In this document: piece by piece, positions 49,656-58,629 of the stretch | Layout of the letters: the number at the start of each line of letters is the position of its first letter | How positions within the stretch are numbered: the first letter of the stretch is position 1 | Source: Verminephrobacter eiseniae EF01-2 | GTDB lineage: Bacteria; Pseudomonadota; Gammaproteobacteria; Burkholderiales; Burkholderiaceae_C | DNA: 64,000 nt | Direction of reading: 5' to 3' | NCBI RefSeq assembly: GCF_000015565.1 | Contig: NC_008786.1 | Span: 3,348,001-3,412,000, forward strand | The notes under the pieces: generated by a model | The model's input: only the letters and a program-made list of their open reading frames with translations | The model's database searches: none | Told to the model about the DNA's origin: nothing | Made by a program: the position numbers and the translations under genes

Positions 49656-50457
49656 AGCCGCAACCCTGCCGCGCAACGGCGGCGCGGCGGCACTGCTCGT
49701 GCTGCACGTCGCGCGCATCGAACTGGCCGCCTTTCTGCGCCATCCGCTGTCGATCTTCTGGACGCTGGTCTATCCGCTGATCCTGTTCCTGCTGATGAAC
49801 GCGATCTTCGGCCGACCCGCAGCGGAGGGTACGGCCCTGAGCTACACCGACTACCTGATCACCGGCATCGCCATGCTGAACGTCGTGGGCACCAGCCTCT
49901 TCAGCTTCGTGCTGCCCCTCATCAAGCTGCGCGCGCAGTCGCGGCTGCGGCTGTTGGCGGCCATGCCGCTGCCAAACGAAGCCTTCTTCGCCGGCTTCGC
50001 CGTATCGCGTCTGCTGGTGCTGGGCGCGTTCAGCGGCCTCTTCCTGTTCGCCCTGTCGCACCTCGCGCCGCATGGGGCCGCCCTGTCCCTGGGCCGAACG
50101 CTGTCGACCACGGCGTTCCTCGTGGCCGGCGCGGTGGTGTTCACCGGCCTCGGGATCGTGCTCGCCAGCGTCATCCAGCGCACCGGCACCGCGCACGCCG
50201 TCACGAACATCCTGAACGTGCCGCTCATCTTCCTGTCCGACCTGTTCCTGCCGACCGCGCTGTTCCCGGCATGGATGCAGCGCATCGCGGAGCTGTCGCC
50301 CGTCTACGTGTTCGTCCAGGCGCTGCGCGAGATCTACACGGGCCAGATGCCGCTGGCACAGCAGTCCAGCTGGATGCTCGCCCTGCTGAGCGTGGGATTG
50401 CTACTCATCGTCTGGGCGGGCCGCCGGTTCGGCTGGACGCCGCCTGCGAATGGTTGA
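49648..50457 (+). CDS. ABC-2 type exporter, permease
   Basis: A 269-residue inner-membrane protein with about six helices (LSIFWTLVYPLILFLLMNAI, NVVGTSLFSFVLPLI, LVAGAVVFTGLGIVLASVIQ, LALLSVGLLLIVWAGRRFGW) in the ABC-2 pattern, with the family block NVPLIFLSDLFLPTALFPAW near residue 190. I start at ATG 49648, inside the ATPase end, not at the earlier in-frame codons. With the ATPase it forms a half-size exporter. Confidence 0.92.
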   Translation: MAEAATLPRNGGAAALLVLHVARIELAAFLRHPLSIFWTLVYPLILFLLMNAIFGRPAAEGTALSYTDYLITGIAMLNVVGTSLFSFVLPLIKLRAQSRLRLLAAMPLPNEAFFAGFAVSRLLVLGAFSGLFLFALSHLAPHGAALSLGRTLSTTAFLVAGAVVFTGLGIVLASVIQRTGTAHAVTNILNVPLIFLSDLFLPTALFPAWMQRIAELSPVYVFVQALREIYTGQMPLAQQSSWMLALLSVGLLLIVWAGRRFGWTPPANG

Positions 50458-50478
50458 TGACACCCATTCCCCCGTACC

Positions 50479-50494
50479 CGTCCATTTATGGACG
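50479..50494 (+). repeat. Short perfect hairpin after the ABC exporter operon
   Basis: CGTCCATTTATGGACG has 7-base perfect arms around TT, 22 bases after the permease stop. There is no T run after it, so a terminator role is possible but not supported. Confidence 0.35.
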
Positions 50495-50620
50495 CAAAAG
50501 TCCCGGCTGTAGGCGGATCGCAGTGGACCACGGCAGAACGTCAAAGAGAGGAAAAGTCTTTGTGTGGCAACGACTTGCAGACTCTCTTGGACTTCTGCGG
50601 AAGTCCGCAGATTGATGCAG

Positions 50621-50694
50621 TGGAGCGGGTGAAGGGAATCGAACCCTCGTATGCAGCTTGGGAAGCTGCCGTTCTGCCATTGAACTACACCCGC
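50621..50694 (-). tRNA. tRNA-Gly (anticodon CCC)
   Basis: A 74-nt tRNA with encoded CCA. The acceptor stem GCGGGTG pairs with CACCCGC, then T and CCA. The anticodon arm is GCAGC-TTCCCAA-GCTGC, giving anticodon CCC, which reads GGG glycine codons. The T arm GAGGGTTCGATTCCCTT is canonical. Its 3' end matches the 16-bp repeat at 44060, marking it as an integration site. Confidence 0.96.
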
Positions 50695-50836
50695 ATCGCG
50701 CGGCCTGTCCAGGGACGGGCCGTCACGGCAAAAGCCTTGCAGTTTTCTGGCGCATGGCATGCCGCCAAGTGCATGACATGTCGCACTGAGATTCAGGCGG
50801 AGCGCATTGTACCCATTGCAGCGGGCCGGGCCCTGA

Positions 50837-51376
50837 TCAATCCCTGACCTTCAGATAGCGCGCGAAGGTCTTGCGCAGCTTGTCGACCTTGGGGCCGACC
50901 ACGAACGCGCAATAGCCCTGGTTCGGGTGGTTCGCGAAATAGTCTTGGTGGTAGTCCTCGGCCGCGCTGTAGAGCGATCGCGGCTTGACCTCGGTGGTGA
51001 TGGGCGCGCCAAACGAATTGTCTTGCGACATCTGGCGGATCATGTCGTTGGCGATGTCGCCATGCGCGGGGTTGTCGTAATAGATACCGCTGCGGTACTG
51101 CGTGCCCACATCATTGCCCTGGCGGTTGAGCGTGGTCGGGTCGTGCGTGGCAAAGAAGATTTCCAGAATCTCGCGCAGGCTGATGATGGCCGGGTCGAAC
51201 CGCAGGCGCACCACCTCGGCATGGCCGGTGTCACCCCGGCAGACCTGTTCATAGTCGGGATCGACGGTGTGGCCGTTGCTGTAACCGCTTTCCACCTCCG
51301 TGATGCCGCGCACCTGGTCGAACACCGCCTCGGTGCACCAAAAGCAACCGCCGCCGAGAACTATGGTTTCTGTCAT
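50837..51376 (-). CDS. msrA: Peptide methionine sulfoxide reductase MsrA
   Basis: Cytoplasmic repair enzyme that reduces methionine-S-sulfoxide in proteins. The catalytic GGGCFWCTEAVF motif near the N-terminus holds the nucleophile Cys11. VESGYSNGHTVDPDYEQVCR, GHAEVVRLRFDP and the later QYRSGIYY are conserved. I start at ATG 51376 (MTETIVLGGG, 179 residues) because AGGATCG precedes it; a start seven codons upstream lacks a ribosome site. A single gene, not in an operon. Confidence 0.95.
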   Translation of the reverse strand: MTETIVLGGGCFWCTEAVFDQVRGITEVESGYSNGHTVDPDYEQVCRGDTGHAEVVRLRFDPAIISLREILEIFFATHDPTTLNRQGNDVGTQYRSGIYYDNPAHGDIANDMIRQMSQDNSFGAPITTEVKPRSLYSAAEDYHQDYFANHPNQGYCAFVVGPKVDKLRKTFARYLKVRD

Positions 51377-51424
51377 TTTTCGATCCTGAACTTTCATTCT
51401 ACAGTGACCTCACCGACCCATGGG

Positions 51425-51480
51425 CACCGAAACGGCCACGGCCACGGCCACGGCCGATGATTGGTTGATTGGTTGATTAC
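51425..51480. repeat. Short tandem repeats between msrA and the AHSA1 gene
   Basis: Units of CGGCCA (51431-51455) are followed by GATTGGTT units (about 51459-51478) in the 138-bp gap. They are simple-sequence repeats with no known role; the msrA promoter should lie near here. Confidence 0.7.
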
Positions 51481-51514
51481 CGTAGTCTTCAAAAGCGCCC
51501 GGAAGTGCTTTTCG

Positions 51515-52024
51515 TCAGACAGCGCGTTGGCTATTCAAATAGGCTTCCAACTGGGCGAACATGCCGCCAAATCCTCGCTCCATGCCACTGCGTGCAGCGT
51601 CAAAAGCACAATGGCCCGCTTCATCGGAATTCCAGGGCTGCCAGGTGATGGCTACTTTCGTCCTGGTGCCGTCGATATCTTCAAAAGTTGTCGTTGCCAA
51701 CATTTCCAGAGGCCATGCCGGAGACATTGGATGCCTGGTATTGCCACCATCCTTGTCAGAAAAAGACTGTATGGAGGTCAGCCGTTCATTTGGCACTATT
51801 TCACGAAATACCTGCTTGCCCCACATTTGCATTCCATCGGCTCTTTCCAGACCATAGTGATAAGTTCCACCAACCCTGAAGTCCATGGCGGCATGGATTG
51901 TCTTGAACCCTTCCGGACTCATCCATTTTTGCAAATGATCGGCGTCGGCATGCACCTCGAACACCAGGTTGCACAGTGCGTTGAAAACCCTGGAAATGCA
52001 AAACGGTGCGACAGTTTGTGTCAT
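51515..52024 (-). CDS. AHSA1/SRPBCC-domain protein
   Basis: A 169-residue protein of the AHSA1 (activator of Hsp90 ATPase-like) branch of the SRPBCC fold, a hydrophobic-ligand pocket family. The diagnostic layout is present: HADADHLQKWMSPEGF near residue 26, MDFRVGGTYHYGLE near 47, GKQVFREIVPNERLTSIQSF, TTFEDIDGTRTKVAITWQPW and the closing GMERGFGGMFAQLEAYL. I start at ATG 52024 after AAAGGAAATTGGCC. The ligand is unknown. Confidence 0.88.
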   Translation of the reverse strand: MTQTVAPFCISRVFNALCNLVFEVHADADHLQKWMSPEGFKTIHAAMDFRVGGTYHYGLERADGMQMWGKQVFREIVPNERLTSIQSFSDKDGGNTRHPMSPAWPLEMLATTTFEDIDGTRTKVAITWQPWNSDEAGHCAFDAARSGMERGFGGMFAQLEAYLNSQRAV

Positions 52025-52094
52025 GGCCAATTTCCTTTGGTTGATGCGGAAGGCGGTTTGGCATCGGAGACGAATACCCGGACGGATATTCATT

Positions 52095-52985
52095 CTATTG
52101 CTTGCGTGACCGGCGCAAGGCCATCACTGCGTTCGCGGATTGCACCAAGCCCAGGATCAGGGTCAGCCGGGGCGATGTCCGCAGCCACAGCACGCCAAAT
52201 TGCCGCGCCTCGGTGTCCAGAGGCAGAGCGATCCTGGCCACGCGCTGCCCCGCGAGCAGGGGGGAGTCGATATCCGGGACCAAGGCCACGCCCAGGCCCT
52301 GGCTGACCATCATCGCAATGGCCAGCAGCGAACTGAGCTCAAAGCGCTCCTGCGCAGTGATGCCCGCTGCGCGCATGTAGCGGTCGGCCTGCTTGCCGCC
52401 GCCCAGGCTGCGGTCGTAGCGGATCAGCGGCTCGGTGCGCAGCAACTCGTGCGGGTCGCGCCCGGCCAGCCGGTGGGGCGCCAGCAGCACCAGAGGTTCT
52501 TGCCGCAGCAAGGCCCAGCCGAAGGTCTTGGTCAGTGTGAACGGCGGGTACAGGCACACTGCGGCGTCGAGCTCGGACTTTTGCACCGCCTGGTACAGCG
52601 CCGCCGTGGTGCCCGAGCGCAGCACTACGCGCACGCCCGGGTGGGCGCGCACGAAGCGCGCCAGGATATCGGGCAGCAGGCTGTGCAGGGCCGTGTTGAT
52701 GGTTCCGAGGACCAACTCGCCCCCGGTCTGCTCCTTGCCAACCCAAGCCTGTATGTCCCCCCATTCGCGCAGCAATGCGCGCGCACGGCCTACGAGTTTG
52801 TGGCCGGCCTCGGTCGGTTGCACCGTGCGGCCCGATCGCGCCAACAGCGAGGCGTGCAGTTCGCGCTCGAGCGCGCGCATCTGCTGCGCCACGGCGGCGG
52901 GCGTGAGGCCCAGTCGCCTGGCCGCCTCGGACATCGATCCCGACTCCACGACGAGCAAGAAGCTGCGCAGGTAATTGGTTTCCAT
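52095..52985 (-). CDS. LysR-family transcriptional regulator
   Basis: A 296-residue regulator. The N-terminal winged helix-turn-helix (METNYLRSFLLVVESGSMSE, AARRLGLTPAAVAQQMRALE) is followed by a periplasmic-binding-like effector domain. It diverges from the CitE-like gene, with 76 bases between the two starts, so it probably controls the CitE/Bug/CaiB genes in response to their substrate. All LysR landmarks are present and the length is normal. Confidence 0.93.
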   Translation of the reverse strand: METNYLRSFLLVVESGSMSEAARRLGLTPAAVAQQMRALERELHASLLARSGRTVQPTEAGHKLVGRARALLREWGDIQAWVGKEQTGGELVLGTINTALHSLLPDILARFVRAHPGVRVVLRSGTTAALYQAVQKSELDAAVCLYPPFTLTKTFGWALLRQEPLVLLAPHRLAGRDPHELLRTEPLIRYDRSLGGGKQADRYMRAAGITAQERFELSSLLAIAMMVSQGLGVALVPDIDSPLLAGQRVARIALPLDTEARQFGVLWLRTSPRLTLILGLVQSANAVMALRRSRKQ

Positions 52986-53061
52986 GAAGATGGATTTTCT
53001 GTGATCTGATCATAGAGAGCATGTGTTTTTCTTTTGTCATCGGGCGCCGAGACTGCGCTCC

Positions 53062-53928
53062 ATGAAAAGCAAGCTCTTCGTGCCGGCCTCCCGCCCCGAA
53101 CTGTTCGCCAAGGCCCTGGCCGGAGAAGCCGAGGCCATCAGCCTGGACCTGGAAGACGCCGTTGCCGAATCGCGCAAGGCCCAGGCGCGCGCAGCCGTCA
53201 CGGCGTTCCTGCAAAGTGACGCAGCGCTGCGCACGCGCAAGACCCTCATCGTGCGCGTCAACGCGATCGACACGCCGCATTTTGCGCACGACATGGCCGC
53301 CGTGGTCCGGCCCGGCCTGCGCCTGATCAACCTGCCCAAGATCGAGAGCGCCGCCCAGGTGCGCGCAGCGGCAGCGGTGCTGGCGCAGGCCGAGCGGGCG
53401 CATGGCCTGCGGCATCCGATCGGCCTGTTGCTGAACATCGAGACGCCGCGCGCGTTGCGCATGGCCGCCGATCTGGCACTGTCGGAGCCGCGCGTGCGCG
53501 GCCTGCAACTGGGCCTGGGGGACCTGTTCGAGCCGCTGGGCATCGAGCGGCGCGGCGCGGCGGCCGTGGCACAGGCCCTGTTCGCCGTGCGCCTGGCGGC
53601 GGGCGAGGCCGGCATCGCGGCCTACGACGCCGCGTTTGCCGACATCCACGACATCGACGGCTTTCGCGCCGAGGCCGAGCTATCGCGGCGGCTCGGCTTT
53701 CAAGGCAAGTCCTGCATCCACCCCAGCCAGGTCGCTGTGGCCAATGCGGTGTACCGCCCCTCTGACTGCGAGATAGCGCAGGCCCGCAAAGTGCTCGACG
53801 CCGCCCGCGTGGCAGACGCCCAGGGTACGGGCGCTTACCTGGTGGACGCACAGATGGTCGACAAACCGTTCGTCGCGCGCGCACAGGCCATCGTGGACAG
53901 CGCACGGGCGCTGGATTTGCCGCCCTGA
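53062..53928 (+). CDS. CitE/HpcH-type acyl-CoA lyase
   Basis: A 288-residue TIM-barrel lyase of the citrate lyase beta-like family, which cleaves or makes C-C bonds of CoA esters such as citramalyl- or malyl-CoA with Mg. MKSKLFVPASRPELFAKALA is the typical start, ISLDLEDAVAESRKAQAR holds a metal and substrate Asp, RVNAIDT and INLPKIESAAQV follow, and the late GFQGKSCIHPSQ block is conserved. I start at ATG 53062, where the family begins. Together with the CaiB gene nearby it suggests use of a dicarboxylic acid through its CoA ester. Confidence 0.9.
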   Translation: MKSKLFVPASRPELFAKALAGEAEAISLDLEDAVAESRKAQARAAVTAFLQSDAALRTRKTLIVRVNAIDTPHFAHDMAAVVRPGLRLINLPKIESAAQVRAAAAVLAQAERAHGLRHPIGLLLNIETPRALRMAADLALSEPRVRGLQLGLGDLFEPLGIERRGAAAVAQALFAVRLAAGEAGIAAYDAAFADIHDIDGFRAEAELSRRLGFQGKSCIHPSQVAVANAVYRPSDCEIAQARKVLDAARVADAQGTGAYLVDAQMVDKPFVARAQAIVDSARALDLPP

Positions 53929-53977
53929 CGCCGATTCATGGCCGAGACGATTTCAACCCCCACGGAGACCAGCCACC

Positions 53978-54970
53978 ATGCCACGCAGCACCCGTTTGTC
54001 GGCGCGCGCCGCCGCACTTTGCGCCATCACCCTGGCCGGTGCGCCGGGTGCGCTGCCATCGATCCATGCGCAGACCTGGCCCGACAAGCCGATCACCATC
54101 GTCGTGCCTTATCCGGCCGGCGGCTCGAACGACAGTTTCGCCCGGCAACTGGCCAAGGAACTGGGCGATCGACTCCAGCAGCCCGTGATCATCGACAACC
54201 GCCCCGGAGCCAGCGGCAACACGGGCACGGGCCAAGTGGCCAAGGCCGCAGCGGACGGGTACACGCTGGTGGCCGTGTCCGCGAGTTTTGCCACCAACGC
54301 GGCCGTGCAGTCGAGGCTGCCCTACGACCCGGGCAAGAGCTTCACGCCGGTGGCCCTGTTCGCCAAGGGACCGCTGATCGTGGCCGTGAACCCGGAGTTT
54401 CCGGCCAGGACACCGGCCGAGTTGATCGCTGCCATCCGCGCCCGGCCGGGCCTGTACAACTACGCCTCATCAGGCGCGGGCAGCGTGAACCAATTCGCCA
54501 CCGAACTGCTCAAGGCGCAGCTCAGTGGTCTGGACATTCGCCACATTCCGTACCGCGGCATGGCCCCGGCGGTGACGGACCTGATCGGCAACCAGACGCA
54601 ACTGCTCATCGCCAGCGGTCCCTCGCTGCTGCCCATGGTGCGCGCGGGCAAGCTCCGTGCAGTAGGCATCACCAGCCTGGAGCCCAGCCCCATCGCTCCC
54701 GAACTGCTGCCACTGGCAAGCAGCGTTCCCGGCTATGCGTTCGAGCTGTGGTGGGGCCTGCTGGCACCGGCCGGAACGCCCGCCGATGTGGTCGGCAAGC
54801 TCAACCAGGCGGTCAACCAGACACTGGCCAAGCCGCAGATCGCCGGCAACTTCCTGAAGGAAGGCGCCATCGCCACGCCGCTCTCGCCGGCCCAATTCGG
54901 CGCGCTGATCGCCAGCGATGTCGAGCGCTGGAAGAAACTGGCCAGGCAACAGGGCATTGCGGCGGATTGA
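53978..54970 (+). CDS. Tripartite tricarboxylate transporter receptor (Bug/TctC family)
   Basis: A 330-residue periplasmic receptor with a signal peptide (AAALCAITLAGAPG...SIHAQ) and the Bug hallmarks WPDKPITIVVPYPAGGSNDS near residue 34 and VIIDNRPGASGNTGTGQVAK near 70. These bind carboxylates, amino acids or other small molecules. No TctA/TctB membrane genes are next to it, as is usual for the many orphan Bug proteins of Burkholderiales. It sits between the CitE and CaiB genes on one strand, so its ligand is likely the acid degraded by them. Confidence 0.94.
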   Translation: MPRSTRLSARAAALCAITLAGAPGALPSIHAQTWPDKPITIVVPYPAGGSNDSFARQLAKELGDRLQQPVIIDNRPGASGNTGTGQVAKAAADGYTLVAVSASFATNAAVQSRLPYDPGKSFTPVALFAKGPLIVAVNPEFPARTPAELIAAIRARPGLYNYASSGAGSVNQFATELLKAQLSGLDIRHIPYRGMAPAVTDLIGNQTQLLIASGPSLLPMVRAGKLRAVGITSLEPSPIAPELLPLASSVPGYAFELWWGLLAPAGTPADVVGKLNQAVNQTLAKPQIAGNFLKEGAIATPLSPAQFGALIASDVERWKKLARQQGIAAD

Positions 54971-55025
54971 TCGGTGCCCACCCACAGAGGTGTCCAGCCA
55001 CTTTTTCCGCCCTTCGGAGAATCCC

Positions 55026-56222
55026 ATGCCCCTTGCCCCCGAGCACCCGAACTCCAGCGCATTGCCCCTGCGCAGCGGCCCCCAAGGCCCGCTCAGTGGT
55101 CTGCGGGTGCTCGATCTGAGCGCCTACATCGCCGGGCCCTATGGCTGCGCCTTGCTGGCCGATCAAGGCGCCGAGGTCATCAAGATCGAGCCGCCCACGG
55201 GCGACAACCTGCGCCAATACCCCTCGACACTGGCGGCCGAGAGCCGCGCCTTCGTCGGCGTGAACCGCAGCAAGATCGGCATGGTGCTGGACCTCAAGCA
55301 GCCCGCCGACCATGCATTGCTGATGGCGCTGGTGCGCACGGCCGATGTGCTGGTGCACAACTTTCGCCCCGGCGTGCCACAGCGCCTGGGCATTGCGTAT
55401 GAGCAACTGCGGCCGCTCAATCCACGCCTCGTCCATTGCAGCGTCACCGGCTATGGCGAGAGCGGACCGCTCAAGGACAAGGCCGGCTATGACCAGGTGC
55501 TGCAGACCATGACCGGCATGTGCACGCTGCAAGGCAAGCGGGGCCAGCCGCCCGAGATCCTCTACGGCTCGGTCGTGGACTACCACGCATCGGCCCTGGT
55601 GGCGGCGGGCGTGGCCTCGGCGCTGTACGAGCGCGAGCGCAGCGGCCAGGGCCAGCGGGTGGGCATCTCGCTGCTGCGCACCGCGCTGGCCATGCAGTCG
55701 GCGCGGCTGGTCTGGGCCGAAGGCGAACCCCGGGACATGGGGCGCGACATGCGTTCGGGCGGCATCACCGGCATCCACCCGACCAAGGAGGGCTATCTCT
55801 ACATCTCAGCCAACACGCCCCATTTCTGGAGCGCGCTGTGTGACAAGGTGGGCCTGCCCGAACTGGCCGCCAACCAGCGCTACGACTCGGTGCGCAAACG
55901 CGCCCGGCATGTCGCCGAACTCCTGCCCCGGTTGCACCAAGCCCTGGCGGCACGCAGCGCGCTCGAATGGGAGGCACTGTTCGGCCAGGCCGTGCCCTGC
56001 GCCGCAGCGCGCACCACAGAAGACATGTTCGATCACCCGCAGGTCATCGCCGAGGACATGCTGGCCCACTTCACCCACCCGGTGCTGGGCAGCTACCGGG
56101 GCTTCACACGCGCGATCCGCTTCGAGCGCACGCCAGGCCCCGATCCATTCGCTGCGCCCACCCTGGGCCAGCATACCGAGGCCATGCGTGCCGTAGCCGC
56201 CACAGCCGCCACAGGCGCCTGA
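55026..56222 (+). CDS. CaiB/BaiF-type (class III) CoA-transferase
   Basis: A 398-residue class III CoA-transferase. GLRVLDLSAYIAGPYGCALL near the N-terminus, ADQGAEVIKIEPPTGDNLRQ and the later VNRSKIGMVLDLKQP are the standard blocks, with the catalytic Asp expected in the GYDQVLQTMTGM segment near residue 160. I start at ATG 55026 because the longer open frame has no family sequence. It activates a carboxylic acid by CoA transfer, providing the substrate for the CitE-like lyase two genes upstream. Confidence 0.92.
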   Translation: MPLAPEHPNSSALPLRSGPQGPLSGLRVLDLSAYIAGPYGCALLADQGAEVIKIEPPTGDNLRQYPSTLAAESRAFVGVNRSKIGMVLDLKQPADHALLMALVRTADVLVHNFRPGVPQRLGIAYEQLRPLNPRLVHCSVTGYGESGPLKDKAGYDQVLQTMTGMCTLQGKRGQPPEILYGSVVDYHASALVAAGVASALYERERSGQGQRVGISLLRTALAMQSARLVWAEGEPRDMGRDMRSGGITGIHPTKEGYLYISANTPHFWSALCDKVGLPELAANQRYDSVRKRARHVAELLPRLHQALAARSALEWEALFGQAVPCAAARTTEDMFDHPQVIAEDMLAHFTHPVLGSYRGFTRAIRFERTPGPDPFAAPTLGQHTEAMRAVAATAATGA

Positions 56223-56336
56223 TGCGCGGGGCCATGGCGATTCCGAACCGCACCGGCATCGCGCGACCCGCCACCGCAGCGTCGGACATCGACGCTGCGT
56301 CTTCAAATTGGAAAACCAGACGGAGCGCAAGCCCCG

Positions 56337-56963
56337 CTATGGCGTAGGGGGCGGTTCGGGATTGGCGGCTGCCGTCGTGCCGGCCGGTCGCGGGGCACAT
56401 GGGGGCGGCACGCCCTGGAAACGGCGCACCACACGCTGGAAGATCATCGCGTTCGGGATTTGCAGCCAGGCGCGGCCGCGTCCGGTCGCATGGTCTTCCA
56501 GCGTGGTGTAGAGCAGGTTGATGTCCACCACGCGCCCTATCGGGCTCATCGTTTCGGCGATGTCGAGCACCTCGATGTAGTCGCCGATGCGGTAGGGCCG
56601 CACGGTGAAGATCAGCAGCGCGCAAAACAGGTTGGACAGCACGCTCCAGGCGGCAAAGAACGCCACGGCGCCGACGGTGGCAAAGCCGGTGAAGGCGGCC
56701 CACAGCACTGCGGCGGAGATTCCCATGCGATCGAGCACCAGCAGCAACGCGCTGGCCAGGATGAGCCAGCGCATCAGGCCATTGATGGGCCCGAGCAGTT
56801 CGCTGGGCAACTGGTAATACATGCTGGCGCGGCGCACCAGCCGGCGCAGCAGGCGTTGCAGCAGCCAGGCCGCCAGCAGGATCAGCAGGATCTGCACGCC
56901 CGGGACGATGATCTGGAGCCAGTCCTGCACCCAATCGGGTAAGCGGCCTTTCAAGTGTTGCAT
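56337..56963 (-). CDS. Small mechanosensitive-channel (MscS) family protein
   Basis: A 208-residue inner-membrane protein with helices near 18-36 (IIVPGVQILLILLAAWLLQR), 63-80 and 85-105, and the MscS-type pore region GFATVGAVAFFAAWSVLSNL followed by LIFTVRPYRIGDYIEV. It lacks most of the C-terminal cytoplasmic cage of E. coli MscS (286 residues). The ATG is one base after the lysS stop, so the two are co-transcribed. It likely gates under osmotic stress, but the short form may have another role. Confidence 0.88.
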   Translation of the reverse strand: MQHLKGRLPDWVQDWLQIIVPGVQILLILLAAWLLQRLLRRLVRRASMYYQLPSELLGPINGLMRWLILASALLLVLDRMGISAAVLWAAFTGFATVGAVAFFAAWSVLSNLFCALLIFTVRPYRIGDYIEVLDIAETMSPIGRVVDINLLYTTLEDHATGRGRAWLQIPNAMIFQRVVRRFQGVPPPCAPRPAGTTAAANPEPPPTP

Positions 56964-56964
56964 C

Positions 56965-58512
56965 TCATACCTGTCTGCGCAGCGCCGGGAACAGGATCAC
57001 GTCCCGGATGCTGGGGCTGTCGGTCAGCAGCATCATCAGGCGATCGATGCCGATGCCGCAGCCCCCGGTGGGGGGCATGCCATATTCGAGCGCGCGCACG
57101 AAGTCATGGTCATGGAACATGGCCTCGTCATCGCCGCCGTCCTTGGCGGCCACTTGGGTGTGAAAGCGTGCGGCCTGCTCCTGGGCGTCGTTCAGTTCAC
57201 TGAAGCCGTTGCCGAATTCGCGGCCGGTGATGTACAGCTCAAAGCGCTCCGTGACCTCGGGGCGCAGGTCGTTGGCGCGCGCCAATGGAGAGATCTCGGT
57301 GGGGTGCTCCATGATGAAGGTCGGCTGCCACAGCTTGTCTTCCACCGTCTCTTCAAAGTACAGCAGTTGCAGGCTGACCAGCGTGCGGCTTGAGAGCTTG
57401 TCGGCTTCTTGCGTGCGGCCCAGCTTTTTGAGCGCGCTGATCAGCCAGGCGGCGTCATCGACATGGGCGCCGGCCTCGGTGTGCTGGAAGATGGCTTCGC
57501 GAATGCTCAGGCGCGCAAACGGTTGTGCCAGGTCCACGGCCCGGCCCTGGTAGCTCATTTGCAGCGAGCCTGTGGCCTTGAGCGCCACGGCGCGGATCAG
57601 CGTCTCGGTGAAGTCCATCACATCGAGGTAGTTCCAGTAGGCCGCGTAGAACTCCAGCGTCGTGAACTCGGGGTTGTGGCGCACCGAGATGCCCTCGTTG
57701 CGGTAGCTGCGGTTGATCTCGAACACGCGCTCGAAGCCGCCGACGATCAGGCGCTTGAGGTACAGCTCGGGCGCTATGCGCAGGTACATCTGCTGTTCGA
57801 GCGCGTTGTGGTGCGTCACGAAGGGGCGGGCGTTGGCGCCACCGGGTATCGGGTGCAGCATCGGCGTTTCGACTTCCAGAAAGCCATGGCCCACCATGAA
57901 CTCGCGCAGGTCGCTGACGGCCTTGCTGCGTGCCACGAAGCGCTGGCGCGCCTGGGCGTCGGTGATCAGGTCGACATAGCGCTGGCGGTACTTTTGTTCC
58001 TGGTCGGCCAGGCCATGGAACTTGTCGGGCAGCGGGCGCAGGCTCTTGGTCAGCAGCCGCAACCGGGTCACCTTGATCGACAACTCGTCCGTGCGGGTCT
58101 TCATCAGCGTGCCTTCGGCGCCCACGATGTCGCCCAGATCCCAATGCTTGAAATCGGCGTATCGCGCCTGGCCCACCGCATCGCTGGTGACGTACAACTG
58201 GATACGCCCGCCCGTTGCGCCGAGCGAGCCGTCTTGCAGCGTGGCAAAACTGGCCTTGCCCATCACGCGCTTGAGCATCATGCGGCCGGCCACGCCAACG
58301 CTGACGGCAGCGGCTTGCAGCGCCTGCGCCGTGGCCGCGCCATGGGCCAGATGCAACTGCGCGGCCTGGTGCGAGGGTTTGAAATCGTTCGGAAAGGCAA
58401 CGCCGCCGCCTTCGGCTTGCGCGGCGCGCAGCGCATGCAGCTTGTCACGGCGCTCGGCAATGAGCTGGTTTTCGTCCGGGGCGGTGTGGGGAGATGGATG
58501 GTTGTCAGACAT
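56965..58512 (-). CDS. lysS: Lysyl-tRNA synthetase (class II)
   Basis: A 515-residue class II synthetase. The N-terminal OB-fold anticodon domain occupies about residues 70-180, then come motif 2 [20 protein letters not shown] near 290 and motif 3 [20 protein letters not shown] near 485. I start at ATG 58512 (MSDNHPSP). It precedes mscS with one base between. It is the only tRNA synthetase in the window and no change is visible in its active site. Confidence 0.97.
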   Translation of the reverse strand: MSDNHPSPHTAPDENQLIAERRDKLHALRAAQAEGGGVAFPNDFKPSHQAAQLHLAHGAATAQALQAAAVSVGVAGRMMLKRVMGKASFATLQDGSLGATGGRIQLYVTSDAVGQARYADFKHWDLGDIVGAEGTLMKTRTDELSIKVTRLRLLTKSLRPLPDKFHGLADQEQKYRQRYVDLITDAQARQRFVARSKAVSDLREFMVGHGFLEVETPMLHPIPGGANARPFVTHHNALEQQMYLRIAPELYLKRLIVGGFERVFEINRSYRNEGISVRHNPEFTTLEFYAAYWNYLDVMDFTETLIRAVALKATGSLQMSYQGRAVDLAQPFARLSIREAIFQHTEAGAHVDDAAWLISALKKLGRTQEADKLSSRTLVSLQLLYFEETVEDKLWQPTFIMEHPTEISPLARANDLRPEVTERFELYITGREFGNGFSELNDAQEQAARFHTQVAAKDGGDDEAMFHDHDFVRALEYGMPPTGGCGIGIDRLMMLLTDSPSIRDVILFPALRRQV

Positions 58513-58629
58513 GAAAGACCGCCCGCAGGCTGAGGCGTTCGCAAGCATTCAGGGGAGTTGTTTCGGGGCGCAATCGGCGATTTTAGTTTTTTGCCGCCCC
58601 GTTTCGGCTGAGCCTGGATAATTTGCCGC

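Larger units (their letters stand above)
44060..50636. mobile_element. Putative genomic island integrated at tRNA-Gly(CCC)
   Basis: The segment lies directly downstream of the tRNA 3' end and is bounded by the 16-bp direct repeat. Its content differs from the housekeeping flanks: a LysR/NYN/ABC mosaic, a repeat-interrupted outer-membrane protein, a frameshifted LolA-like gene and an ABC exporter. Two of the six hairpin repeats are in it. No integrase gene is present, so it would be a remnant or was moved by an enzyme in trans. Island status is inferred from the repeat and content. Confidence 0.55.

Noticed and set aside
50595..50610. Hairpin CTGCGGA-AG-TCCGCAG downstream of tRNA-Gly as a terminator
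   Set aside because: The stem is perfect, but no T run follows on the tRNA strand and the position is close to the putative att site. The function is not supported.
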